Below are positions 11,440 through 22,815 of a stretch of 64,000 bases of DNA, piece after piece (position 1 is the stretch's first letter; every line of letters begins with the position of its first letter). The position numbers were made by a program, and so were the translations under genes. The notes under the pieces were generated by a model, which did not search any database, had not been told where the DNA came from, and was given only the letters and a program-made list of their open reading frames with translations. The DNA comes from Mercurialis annua (lineage: Eukaryota; Streptophyta; Magnoliopsida; Malpighiales; Euphorbiaceae), in NCBI RefSeq assembly GCF_937616625.2, contig NC_065571.1:16866501-16930500 (forward strand), read 5' to 3'.

Positions 11440-12515
11440 ATCATACCTCCTTTTGATTTTGGTGTTACTATAATTTCTAAAAAGAATTTTTTTCATGCAC
11501 TTGATGTTGGGGGACGGCCTTGTCATTGTTGGTATGTATTTTCAGATCCATTTTGCTCAGTTTTTTTTATACATGCTACAATCATAACTGAATTATACAT
11601 ATCTGATGCATGATTTATACATAACTGATACATATTATATATACATTTACTACTGATATTGTCATATACACTATTGATATTCTTTTCATTATTAAAGCAC
11701 ATGGACGTTTTGTTTTACTACCTGAGGAAGAAAGGAAAATATGATAGCAAAAAGTTTACTACATCTGACAACCATTTCGATCAATGTTTTCAGTCATTTG
11801 CAAGTACGCTTTAAGGCTCCAACTATGATGAAGATTTGGTTTATCATGATCATAGAGTTTCTCAGTTGATCAATGGCCGTCATATGCTCACAAATACACC
11901 TTGGAATTAGTGTGACTATGTTTCATTCCCTTTCATGTCGTAGATAATAACCATTGGGCTCTTCTTGTGTTGGACAGGAAGATCAGGAGTCTGACAATGT
12001 ACAACTCTCTGCGGACATTTATGAGTGCAACTTCATGCTGGAATACTGCAAACATTTATTCACGTGTTCTGCCATGTTGTCTTGACAAGCTTAATGTCTT
12101 CAAAAGTAACCTTGTCTGTGACTTGTTCTCACCTTTTTTTGCAATTCAAGGCATGAATGATCCTATTGATCTGGTTATTGAAGAGAAACTGCTACATCAA
12201 AAGTTCAAGTGAGTATGATTTAATAATTTTAGTATGTTATTAATTCATTTTTTAGTAGCTGATAGCTTTTTTTTATGTAGCGATTGTTGCATCCATACAT
12301 TCTCTTTTTCTGAGAATCTTGCCTATGGTAGAGAAGAGGAGGTGTCAAAACAACTTGACATTTCAAATCAACGAAAACATCTTACTTTTTCATTGTACAA
12401 ACAGGGAAGTTCGAAGAACATATTCAATGATGTACGTTCTTCGGAGAAAGAGTCAGGAAAAGTGAAGAAAGAGCGTGCTTGGAAAGAAAAAGCAAAGAAG
12501 AAGTTAGTGAATTGA
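11440..12515 (+). pseudogene. Ulp1/C48-like cysteine protease of a MULE, decayed
   Basis: Ulp1-family C48 peptidases cleave SUMO or related modifiers. Landmarks in order: HMDVLFYYLRKKGKY at about 11,698-11,742, the family's segment before the catalytic core; then, after stops and a frame change, NNHWALLVLD with the catalytic His at 11,952-11,954; MYNSL at about 11,997-12,011; and NDC, with Cys at 12,285-12,287, followed by IHTFSFSENLAYG. The usual YDSL Asp is Asn here (AAC, 12,003-12,005). A 72-bp GTGAGT...TGTAG intron (12,209-12,280) joins the exons so that the NDC motif is made at the junction. A second likely intron is GTATGT...AAAG (11,532-11,697). The C-terminal tail is Lys/Glu-rich and ends at 12,515. 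An N-terminal exon may lie near 10,750-10,900. It is likely inactive. Confidence 0.8.
12209..12280 (+). other. Intron of the Ulp1-like pseudogene
   Basis: The donor is AA|GTGAGT and the acceptor TTATGTAG|C, after a T-rich tract. Splicing restores an Asn codon across the junction and creates the NDC active-site motif, so the intron is strongly supported although the gene is broken. Confidence 0.82.
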
Positions 12516-13054
12516 TGTTAGGTTTATTTTCTTTTTAAGAATTACTTGAACTTATGTTTGGTTTTGTTTGTGTTAATGGTACAATTTTTATGTTATGTGA
12601 ATGGTTGTTTGAATTAGTGGTTTTAGTATTATATTATGTTCATTTTTATGATAAATTTATAGTTTTGTTTTTTAGTTTTAATTTTGTTTTTTATAAATTG
12701 TATCATATATGTATATGCCATATATCTGAAAAGAATAGTATTCTACATATACAATATATGTGTTATACATATATGATACATGTCTTTATATAGATATATA
12801 ATCTAAGAATATTAAATATCATAAAAAGTATGGGTCTTTGTTACCTACTAAATAGCACAAAGAACAAATATGCAGTAAAGTATAAAATTATACCAGACAT
12901 GTATCAGGTTAATTAAACATATATGTTATAATAGAGTATATTTTTTGTATTAAAAATGTTTCGGCACAGAAACATATATGTTATAATAAAGTATAAATTT
13001 ATATCAGAGATGTATCAGGATAAAAAAAAACATATTTTTATCAAGCAGCTTTTG
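12516..13054. other. AT-rich spacer between the two MULE genes
   Basis: It contains a degenerate direct repeat: ACATATATGTTATAATA occurs near 12,918 and again near 12,970, each close to a GATGTATCAGG-like block. No gene is seen. It would hold the 3' ends of both convergent transcripts. Confidence 0.5.
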
Positions 13055-13425
13055 TCATGTTTCTACATGTTTTCTTATTGTGGTCATCTTGTCTACACTT
13101 TCAATACTTGTTGTTATTGATTTTTCCCAAGAAGCCTTGTATCTTCGCTTTATTGGACTTCCGATTCTTGTCCTATGTTGTGATGGCAAGATGATCATGT
13201 CCTTTACCTTATGTGGTATCTCCCATTTTTCCTTTTTCTCAATTGGAAATATAGTTTCACTATATGTTGCTAACATACCGGATGGTGTCCAAAATTTTGA
13301 GCAATATTTATAAGGCTCTTGGTGCATTTCATTTAAAATTTCTAGAGTATGTTGGCAAGGTATTTCATCAATTTCAAACTTTTTGCAGGTGCATGATCTC
13401 TCTTTCATGTTGATTGTATTTTTCC
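13055..13425 (-). pseudogene. MULE transposase, C-terminal SWIM zinc finger part
   Basis: The C-terminus of a MURA-type transposase. The SWIM signature CxC...CxH is visible as CTCKKFEIDEIPCQH, the usual DNA-binding finger after the catalytic domain. The frame runs to a stop at 13,055. Its apparent start (13,438) lies inside the inserted element's terminal repeat, so that start is not real. The preceding part of the gene resumes at 14,363 on the other side of the insertion. The basic tail RRYKASWEK is typical of MULE proteins. Confidence 0.85.
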
Positions 13426-14353
13426 GGCTAATAATCACCGACGGTCCTCGACTTTTACCCTAAACTTCCCTAAACCCCCTATACTTTCAAAAACTTCCCT
13501 AAACTCCTAAACTTTATGGAGGCGCTCATTCACGGTCCTTATGAATGAAAATACCCCTCAGCGCCGTCTTTTTTTTGTGGCTGTAATTCTAAAAAAAATG
13601 ACGGCGCCACGTGTCATTTAACATGTGGTAAAGTATCTTAAAAAAATTTGAAACACCCAAAACACCCCTACAACTATTGAAATTTAATTAAAAATAAAAA
13701 TAAAAAATCAAACCAAATCAAACCCATTCAAAGTACCTAATCATCGCAACCGAACCGCCACAAACGAACTCGTCTCTGGTCATCTTCTCAGGTGAGAAAA
13801 CAACCAGACTCGTCGTCTTCTCAGATTTGGGAAGACGAGCGCTTGTCTTCTCACCTGAGAAGACGAGCTGCTGCTCGTCTTCCTAGATCTTGAGAAGACA
13901 AGCAGTAGCTCGTCTTCTCAGGTGAGAAGACGAGCTGTTGCTCGTCTTCTCCAAGAACAGATCGGTTTGGCCGGCGGCGGGTGGCGGTGAGTGGTCTAGG
14001 TTGGAGGCGACGGTGAGTGGTTTGGGTTGGCGGGCGGTGGTCAGTTGTTAGTTTGTTGACAGGTGGATTGGATTTGATTAAGTGTGGTTAAATTTTGGTT
14101 TGGTTTAATTCTTTTAGGGGGTATTTTGGGTGTTTCAATTTTTTGGACATTAAATGACGTGTCAACTGACATATGGCGCCACTATTTTTGTTTTTTTTTT
14201 TTAAATGACAGCCGCCAAAAAATAAAGGGTAGTTTCGTCCATAAGAGCCGTGGGTGGATCCGCCATAAAGTTTGGGGGGTTTAGGGAAGTTTTTAAAAGT
14301 ATAGGGGAGGGAAGTTTAGGGTAAAAGTCGAAGACCGTCGGTGATTATTAGCC
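13426..14353. mobile_element. Mutator-type non-autonomous element, 928 bp, exact 9-bp TSD
   Basis: The terminal inverted repeats are almost perfect for at least 45 bp (GGCTAATAATCACCGACGGT at both ends). It is flanked by perfect 9-bp direct repeats TATTTTTCC (13,417-13,425 and 14,354-14,362). It is inserted in the MULE transposase gene. Its interior (13,765-13,960) is an array of CGTCTTCTCA/TGAGAAGACG palindromic blocks, the clearest at about 13,909-13,936. No transposase is encoded. Confidence 0.93.
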
Positions 14354-14362
14354 TATTTTTCC

Positions 14363-15310
14363 CTCCATTATCCTATATTGTGATCACTTCATTTATACAA
14401 ATGGTTTTACCTGGAAAAAGTGCATATTAGTAAAACTATGAAGATTGGTACCCAATTGATACATTGTGGATACATTGTTAGCCATAAATCTTAATTGGCC
14501 TAAATCTCTTATCAATCTTTATGTATCTTGCTGTTGCAAAATTAAATTAAAGAAAAGATTTAGAAATTAATACATGTAGCTTCAGTGAATTTACATAATT
14601 ATATTAATATACTTTTTCATAAACTGGTCAATGTTGTGCGTGTTTGGATGGCGATGTTTTTATATGTATATGAGTACTCTTGTAGGAGGTCATGTAGGTG
14701 CATGAGGAGAGTTGTGATAGGCAGCTCTCGTGCATGTAGTATTGCTGCATTTAATAACTCAGCCAAGTTAGATGTCGTTGTTTTGTATATGTTATTGTAG
14801 GAATGGTGTCTTGACCATCTTTCATAATCGATACCTTGAAGATACGTCTTAATTCTTTCATCTAGCCTATCTAACTCTTTCATGTTATAATCAAATTCAT
14901 TTTCAATATATGTTCTTGGTGTTTTGAAGAATGAATCTTTAATTTTCTTTGCATTCCTCTTGAAATGTGTCTTGATGTTAGTTAGAAGGTGAAATATACA
15001 TAATCATGTGTTACTTCAGGATAAATTTTCTTCACTACTGAATTTATGCTTAGATGCCTATTAGATATAATGCAGATACCTTCTCTTGTGCCAAAGGCTG
15101 TCCTTATTTGGGTGAAGAAATATTCCGATATAATCTGTTATTTTCTGAATCAACTACACAAAAAGTTAGAGGCAATAGTTTTCTAGCTGCATCTTGTGAT
15201 GTCGCAACAAGTAGTATGCCACCAAATACCTCTTTTATACGTCCATCAAAAACAATTATAGGTTTACAGTGCGCCACCATATAATTGAAAGCTTTTAATG
15301 CTGTAAAAAC
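14363..15310 (-). pseudogene. MULE transposase, catalytic (DDE) domain, decayed
   Basis: Read on the minus strand from about 15,310. It shows IIVFDGRIKE (first Asp), then PLTFCVVDSEN (second Asp), then after a frame change IISNRH, where the family usually has IISDRH. Near 14,800-14,740 is TTSNLAELLNAA, the conserved SNxAExxN region that includes the late Glu, followed by ARELPITTLL. The final 88-residue piece (14,883-14,617) leads towards the SWIM finger on the far side of the 13,426-14,353 insertion. Stops and at least one frameshift make it inactive. The transposase would cut and rejoin element ends and leave 9-bp duplications. Confidence 0.85.
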
Positions 15311-15536
15311 ATATAAAAAATGATTTGTCTTCTCTCACCTCAATGTCTATGCAGATCCGGAATTTGTAATGGCAACTTACATAGAAAAGCATGAAGCAAT
15401 TTGTAAGAATTAGACGGATTTCCTCTTATCATTTCTTATGTTTCGTCTTTCGCTCTTCATGCTAGCATATAATTGATCTTGTTTCCATTTGTAGTTTCCA
15501 TGTCATTTTTATGTCTATTGGAGCGTATGTTGTTTT

Positions 15537-16074
15537 TGTTGGGTTTTCTAGATTCATAATGCAGCGAAATTTCAATTTTTTTATCTAAAACCAAACCAAG
15601 ATCCATGTAATTCGAATAAATAGATTAATAACATAATTAACACTTACTTTTATGTCGAATTCAAACAGCAATGTAGGAAGGAAGGAGGTGGTTCACTTTG
15701 GTGATACCTGACCTCGGATCAAAAACGCCTCCAAAAGAACGCGTCCTCTACGAGTATCCACACGAACAGACCTTTAGCCAAAACTAGTGTTTGTGTGCTA
15801 GCACTATTGATTCACAGGCAATTTCGAATTATTTAATGATTTAGAGAATAATGAATTTCGTAATTCTCAAATTCATTCCTTAATGTGTATTTATAGTCAT
15901 ACAACAACATAGGGTTTGAGACAAATTCGTATTTCAATCTCATTGTAACTCTTACAAGTTTATGTTTATCAAAAACTCCTTTTTGATAATCATCCATATA
16001 TATATATTAATTATTATAATTATTATCTTCAAAAAATAATAAAATAAGGAAAACAGTTATCCTTAAATTTCGAA

Positions 16075-16127
<53 letters not shown>

Positions 16128-17089
16128 ACGAATTATATATATAATAAACTATCAATCACTTAATTCCACTGGCTTTGTACAACCCATAACTGTTTTGGGT
16201 CTATTCTTAGTGTGCGACCCTGTAGGTTCATATAACATTGGCAGTAGGCTCGAAATCCCTATTTCGGCCCACAAGTCATAAGCGGCCTCTAGCAAGACAT
16301 TATGACTACCCAAGTTATATGAATATCGATTATCCGATTTAACCAATTACAATAATATTTTAATCCCTTTGTCACTCGATATCCTGATTGAATATAAGGC
16401 ATAGTCCTGTCATCCTTATAACATTCAATCATTAGTTTTCTAATTCCAAGTAAACTGAAAATGATAACTCTTTATCAATTCATTTAGCATGGCCATGTAT
16501 TTCCTTCAGTCTATCTTCTTCAAGGGCCCCATAGATACCTTGCTCAAATAAATGAGGGACAAATTCCTTCTCAATCACTCACATTTCTCACATAGTTACT
16601 TTCATATCCAATGACAATCTATTCCATTATCTTGTTAAAGATAATGTAAGACTATATCAAAATATATATGAAATAGCTATGTAGAAATTCATGATGATTT
16701 TAAGGTCTAAGGATTATACTAATAGAACTGTAATGAGAATTACTTATGACAGTGATCTATGTAGTATTCTCAAAGTGGGTCATCCAGTGCCTTATTTCTC
16801 AAATAGCATCTATGATTTGACTTAATATCTCATATACGTGATTAGTAAAACATAATCATCAGTCAACATCATACTAGTCTCAACGTTCTATTAAGACTAG
16901 GGATAGATGGAATATAATTCTTTATTAAAGCTAAGAGTTCTACTATCAAGTCACATACTTGATGACCTTAGAAAGAATTAACCGTTCAAGAATTTTAATC
17001 ATAACATAAAATGATAAAAACAGCCAATCAATAAATAACAAAATGATAAAGTCAATACATGGCCAAACATGATTGACCTATCACTAACA
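15537..17089 (-). mobile_element. Copia-type solo LTR, 1,553 bp, exact 5-bp TSD
   Basis: The insertion begins TGTTGGGTTTTC and ends CACTAACA. It is bordered by perfect direct repeats GTTTT (15,532-15,536 and 17,090-17,094). Read on the minus strand it starts TGTTAGTGATAG and ends AAACCCAACA, the TG...CA form of an LTR. There is no internal region, so it is a solo LTR. It separates the MULE transposase N-terminus from its catalytic domain. Assignment to Ty1/copia rests on the end style and length and is less sure than the LTR call. Confidence 0.88.
16081..16123. repeat. (TA)n microsatellite
   Basis: An uninterrupted TA run of about 21 repeats inside the solo LTR. Confidence 0.97.
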
Positions 17090-17094
17090 GTTTT

Positions 17095-17638
17095 GACATT
17101 TAAATACATCATTTTAATCGATTTAGTAATGTTTGATGATGAAACTTGCCTTTAAATACTGAATCTTGTATCGATTGCACATGTGTGCTTCATATTTTAT
17201 TTCCGGATGATGAATATACTTTCTTCTCTATTATTTGATGATTTGAGATACCAATCACATTTATCATCGATACATCTCACAAAAATATTTCTTGGACATG
17301 TTCTCAGAACCCTTTGATGATAATGATGATTCATAGCATGAAATCATAAACATGCTTGTAGAAACTGATTTGTCTTTAAAAGATTGTCGAGTTTTGAATT
17401 CTATATCTTCTACCGACACATTTATAGTTTATTGAATCCTCTTATCTGTTTTCTTTTCTCTTTCTATCATGTCGATCGTTTCAATGGTGGCTTTTAAAAT
17501 AAATTTATTGTACTGTCCTATTTCACATAATGTATCAGATACCTTCTCTTTGCTAGTTCGCCCTATTTGGAATCTAATGGAAGATCCATAATTAAATTGT
17601 ATTTGCAAGGTATATGTGTTGTATTTCAGGCTATTCAA
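17095..17638 (-). pseudogene. MULE transposase, N-terminal part
   Basis: Minus-strand frames encode the N-terminal region of a MuDR-type transposase. An open piece starts at 17,638 (69 codons). Further down, about 17,275-17,160, is the CxxxxCxW...HTC pattern (CIDDKCDWYLKSS followed by FIIRK and HTCAIDTRFS) of the plant MuDR N-terminal domain. In-frame stops occur, for example just after FIIRK. The gene continues at about 15,400 beyond the solo LTR. Confidence 0.72.
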
Positions 17639-17692
17639 AAGAGATTACGAAAAGAGGAGGTTGATGGATTAAATAAGTTATGTAAGAACTAT

Positions 17693-19171
17693 TGTAATAA
17701 TTTACAAAATAAGAAATTATTGACGAATATTAATTGAAACATGAAGTTTAAACGTTGGACCTAGGAATTTTGATTTCGGTCGACGACAACATAAAAAATG
17801 TTTATTACAATAAAGTTCAAATCGATAATCGATTAACTAATCAAGGTAAACAATAAGGTTTAGAAATGTGTGTTATTTAATAGTGGTTGAGTCTAGAGTT
17901 AGACTTTTATTCTAAGTAATAAGAATACGTGATTATTGTATAGATTCGATAAGCTAGGAATCTTGGATCCGGACGACAGCGTGTATAGAATTATGGATTG
18001 GCGAACAGACTTTGAGTTTGATTGTTTAGTTTTGAATATTATAAAGTGCAATGCTTTTATTGATTTAAAAGTTTAATTATTGCACTTCATGTGAATTTTA
18101 CTTTATCGCATTACATATAAATGACTGTTATTATTGATATAGATATTTTTGAAATGAGCGTCCTATTGGGCTACAATAGGATTATGTGTTCTAGTGATAT
18201 CGACCTAGACATGAGATCTGGAAAGGAAAAGTAAAAGTTAAAAGGAGGATGGGAAAATATTAGATACAAGATTAACTCGGTCGATTAATTTCTCGGGACT
18301 AGAATCTCGGCGGAGCAAATTTCTCGGGTCAGTGAACTCGCTTGAGTTATCTCTTAGGTTCTGTATCTAGTGAGGTAATTCGGTAGAGTTATAAATCTCT
18401 TGGGTCTCACAAATTGGGATTACAAAATGGTCAATGGTTAACTAAGTAAAGCTGTTAATCTCTCGGGACCGTACCAAAAGGAGTATAATTTACGAATAAA
18501 GAAAATGGCATCAGTTAGAAAAGGCATCTGATATTAGAGATGACATCAGTATAATGGTCGATGGTTAACTGAGTAGAGCTGTATAGTTTAGTAGAGTTGT
18601 ATCAGTTAGAAAAGGCATCAGTTAGAAATGGCATCAGTATAATTTACGAATAAAGGAAATGGCATATGATATTAGAGGAAATTTACGAATAAAGGAAATG
18701 GCATCAGTTAGAAAAGGACCTAAGTTGAGGATTAGATTATTTGAATTTGTGTTGATACGTGTTTGTGTTTTATTTAATGTTCTTAAGTAAATATTTTGAA
18801 CTCACTCAGTTTTATACTGACCCCATAGTCCCTCCAATATTTAAAGAAAGACACAATCTATTTGCAGAAAGCTTCCGAAGTTTTATATTCTCGGGAGTCA
18901 TATTTTATACTAATTGTGTAAAAGAAGTTTTAAATTCTAGATATCCACTGTATTCTATTATATTATGATTTGTAAATTTAATAACTAGTACTTTTATAAC
19001 TCAGATTATTTTATATTATAAGTGGTCACATGTTTCAAATTTAAATGCTTAATTATATTTTAATTTAATCGAAAAGAAAATTTATAATGAATTTTCAGGT
19101 TTGCTACGGATTTCGAAGCTATCACTCCCATTCCATAATGCTGGTCTCGATTTGAGATTCCAGTCCTGACA
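17693..19171 (+). mobile_element. Gypsy-type LTR or LTR fragment (A)
   Basis: It ends in the 3' LTR signature shared by other gypsy LTRs in the window (TGCTACGGATTTCG ... TCCTGACA at 19,171). It also contains their mid-LTR landmarks: CCTATTGGGCTACAATAGG near 18,165 and GAACTCACTCAGT before a GACCCC at about 18,797. The stretch 18,505-18,720 is made of repeated GGCATCAGTTAGAAA and TTTACGAATAAAGGAAATGG blocks. It resembles the LTR running off the right edge of the window. A possible start TGTAATAATTTAC lies at 17,693, but no target duplication was found. Confidence 0.6.
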
Positions 19172-19254
19172 TTACCTCCTATCAAAGAAAGCTTTTCCCC
19201 TTCAATCTTCTGATCAATAAAGAATCATTTTTGTCTTTAAAATTGATTAAATAT

Positions 19255-19860
19255 TATTAACCTTACCAATAATGGATCTCTCCATCCATTTATTTTTTGA
19301 CGAATTGATCTCATTCGGAAGGGTTATGCTCAAGTCATGAGACCTAGCCTTTGTCCTAGTCAAGAACTCATCATAGACAATGTTACTTACCGATGCAACC
19401 TCCTTGTATGATCTTCTATCCTTGAAGAAGGCGAAGAAACAGTCCGAACGGGAGCAACAACTATGTTCTGCGTTGGACTAATATTGCCCATCTTCTTCTT
19501 TGGAGACTTAGACATGAACGCAGAAAGCATAAATTTCCCAATAGCTATACTATTCAGCTGATCAATGATCCATGAAGTTGCCTTCTTTGAATCAAGTTTT
19601 GTTGCCAACGGTACTATATCAATCACACTATACATAGCAAACACTTTCTCCAAATCACAAAATCTCTAAATCTTTGGGAAATTCTAAAAATAGATAACTC
19701 TTGAATTGTCATTTTTCTCCATAATTCCAAATCTCATGTTCCCCACGTCAAAAGCAAAAGAAGAAACCCTAGGGCAAGCCAGTGCATGGCTGGAGGAAGG
19801 GCTAGGGTTAGGTTTTTGAAAGAGTTTAGGGAGAGAAAAACCATTTTTTTATGGAAGTGT
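19255..19860 (-). mobile_element. LINE 5' fragment with ORF1 remnant
   Basis: A minus-strand copy of the 5' part of the same LINE type as at 1-3,780. An 88-residue frame (19,653-19,387) matches its ORF1: LEKVFAMYSV against LEKVFARYGV, SWIIDQLNSIAIGKF against PWIIERLNMISIGQF. The region upstream, to about 19,852, corresponds to the ORF1 start but has stops and a frameshift. Similarity ends near 19,255, inside ORF1, so the 3' three quarters of the element is missing. Confidence 0.82.
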
Positions 19861-20699
19861 TAGTTGTTGTAATACTCCAAAAAGTTTTATCATTAATTTT
19901 GCCACTTATCCTGATTTAGACAAACGAGATTATGAAAAATAGTTTTTAAATTCAAAATATAGATTTAAACACGTGGATAAGTGAATAAGGATTTGAAAAG
20001 TCTAAAATATTATTTTGGAAATATTTGAATATCTAAATCAATTGTTAAGGAATTTAAGCTTAAAACTACTAAAATAATTAAAATAAATTATTTTAAAAGC
20101 CCAAAAATATTAATTTTAAGTATAATATTCATAAAATAATATTTGGAAGTGTTTTAAAAAATTTAGTATCGAAAGTGGTAAAAAGTCAATTTTAGTCCTA
20201 AACTTTGATTTATATATAATATTGCCACAAGGGCAAAATTGTAAATTTCGCCAAACTCATCTTTATAAGCCTAAGTCATCTTCTCCAAATGCTATTTCCT
20301 CCATTTTTCTTGTTTTTTCCGAGCTCCCATTTCAAGCCTAAGGTATATGCTCCTAAAGTCATTTCTTTACGGTTTTTAAACGAAAAATGTTAGCCGATAT
20401 TCATAAACTGCTAATCTAAAGTTTTGTTTTACGATCAAGTGAAATTTTAATGGTGTAGGGCTGGTTTTATGGGCTGGATTTTCAAAGCTTAAAAATAATA
20501 GTATAAGTACTGGTAAAAATATTTTTAACGTTTGTTTCAGATTTTGAAATTTTGATCGTGGTGTTTGGTGTTATTTGCAGGATAGAAATACTTATATTGT
20601 TAAAATAATTTTATTTTGGTTGGTTTAGTTGATTTTGTGTGTTTAAAAATCATTTAGAAAGCGTTTTGAGAGTTTTCACGATTTTTGACCAATTTTGCA

Positions 20700-20840
20700 T
20701 CACCGGCCACCGGAATCCGGTGACCGGTATGGTGGAAAGCTAGAGACAGAGCCCCCCCTAAATAGAGGCTCATATCCTCTACCCGGGGGCCAGACAGCCA
20801 AAGGCCTTGGGTAGTCGTGACGTTTGGGCGATCAAACGTT
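20700..20840 (+). repeat. Palindromes in LTR B
   Basis: CACCGGAATCCGGTG at 20,708-20,722 is a perfect palindrome around one base. ACGTTTG...CAAACGT (20,820-20,839) is a 7-bp stem with a 6-base loop. Both lie about 500-630 bp downstream of a TATATATAAT at about 20,205. Confidence 0.85.
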
Positions 20841-20944
20841 AAGTTTTCGACATATTTGTACGTTTTGAAAAATTGATTTATGAAAATAAAATATTTTTAG
20901 AAATATATTAATATGGTTTTGTTAATAAGTTCTAAAATTATAAA

Positions 20945-22815
20945 TGTCTTAGTAGTATATGTCCTAGAACCATTTAATCGTGTATATTTGTAGAACTAAT
21001 CCCAATGGCAAAAATATGTATGTTTTATTTGAACTAAGCGTCTAATCAACTAAGTGTTCATTTATTACGTATTGTCCTTATCACATTGTGATAGAATCTA
21101 TTCTTAAGGTGTTAAGAATATGAGTGATAAATTCTATTATACAAGTGATCTAAAAAATCGTTCATCGATGGGGTCCTACGAATAAGGACATCACATTATC
21201 CCAAAAAGATCGTTACCTCTGTTTATTCTCCTGATTAGTAAGGAGTTACGAATTATATGAAGTAGTGAGTCTCATACTACGTGATGGGGATCAGAATAAA
21301 TATATGGACACTCAAGGTGTAGAGTGTGTCGAACAAATGACGCTAGTTCATAATTGTACATATGTCCTTTGACTTACAGTGACACTATCTTGTATATAGG
21401 TGAATTAGAGTTTGATACTCCTTATCCCTAGATCTTCCATGAGCTAGGGTCATAGGATGTGTTGGCTCTAGATAATTGTATATGGTGATAGGGGTTTAAC
21501 CTAGAGAGGATTCATCACTCCGAATGAACGAAAATAAGATTTTATGCTATCTCAAATTGTTCTTGATGGATGATAAAACATGCACAGGGTGTATATGACT
21601 TACTTAGAAAATTGATTCTAGTGGAAGTCATATTTATCAAGAATAAAAACTGAGATGAGGTCATACGATCAAGACAAACAGTGTTTGACTTAACCGTGAC
21701 AGTAATCGAGATCGAAATCTTAGATGAAGGGAATTTAGAGTGTAGGGTAATTATGAACATTGGTTCATAAAGAATGCATCAAAAAATTCATCTCTATTTG
21801 GAGGTCGTGATATGTTGCTTGACGTCATTCACGATCTACGAGAATTAATAATTAATGGGATTTAATTATTTAATATAAGAAAGGTGTTTCTTATGACTCT
21901 CGTTGCCATATATAAGTGAACCTAGTTAGTCACACACAATAGAGTGTGCAACCGATTGAGTTTACAAAAGATTGATTTCATATTAATACCAGCACATCTC
22001 GAAAATTAATCTAAGATGAAAGACAAGTACAAATTAGGGACTAATTTATAAGAGTTATAAATTAGTAGAAACCTAATTGTACTTATCCAAGTAATGTGAT
22101 TAGTGGGCTAGATGATATCATGAGATGATATCATGTGATAATGTCATGGAAATGATAGCATATGCTTATGTCATGTGATGATGTAATATAATGATGTCTT
22201 ATGGTGATGTCATGTGAATGATGTAATGGAGATGATGTCACAAGTGGCACATATGTAGCTAGGTGTCGCATGTTGGAAACACCTAAACTACATATGCAAC
22301 ACTTGTCTTGCCTTGTGTCTTAAGGACACTAAGCATCCAAGCCTATATATAGAACATGGATGTTAAGAAAAAAGACACCACAACAAACACATCTCACTAC
22401 AACACCAAATTGTAGAGAGAGAAAGCAAAACTTGAAGGAGTTCAAGTAATCGTTAATCACGGGAAAAACTTGGCGACGGTCTTCATACATCCGAGCAAGG
22501 ACGTAATCGCGGTGAGAGTTTGAGCTTAGGATTACTCAGCAAAAGGAACTCTTGCGGATTACTTCATGGCGAGGATTCATTCGGACGCATACTCGTGTGG
22601 ACGGGCTTGAGGTCGCCGAACTATCGGGACTAGAAGAATGTTTGGAAAATCGACATATGTATTCCTTTTACGATTTCTAGATGTGTACTTTAATTACTAA
22701 ATGGTACAACGATCCATTTGTTATTGATATGATCAATTTATGGATCCAGATTGTTGGAATTTTAATTTTGAATTGAAATATACGATCCAGACCTTCGCAT
22801 CCCTCTGCGCCAACA
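20945..22815 (+). mobile_element. Copia-like LTR nested in LTR B
   Basis: A block with no similarity to the surrounding gypsy LTR. It begins TGTCTTAGTAGTATATGTCC and ends CTGCGCCAACA. I recognise these ends as a common plant copia LTR style. It includes an internal TATA-like CCTATATATAG near 22,341. No pol sequence is present. The flanks ATAAA and AAATG do not match; an end three bases earlier would give ATAAA/ACAAA. The boundaries and solo-LTR status are therefore tentative. Confidence 0.55.

Larger units (their letters stand above)
10421..17692. mobile_element. Mutator-like element with Ulp1-like gene and transposase, decayed
   Basis: This span holds a plus-strand Ulp1/C48-like pseudogene (about 11,440-12,515) converging on a minus-strand MURA-type transposase pseudogene (17,638 down to 13,055). 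ULP-like genes carried beside Mutator transposases are known in plants (Kaonashi-type MULEs), so I read the pair as one element; this is inference. Convergent genes also recall maize MuDR. No terminal inverted repeats or outer target duplication were found, so both borders are guesses. Two later insertions, 13,426-14,353 and 15,537-17,089, split the transposase. Confidence 0.62.

Noticed and set aside
13080..13313. 77-codon plus-strand ORF
   Set aside because: It is the antisense shadow of the MULE transposase C-terminus.
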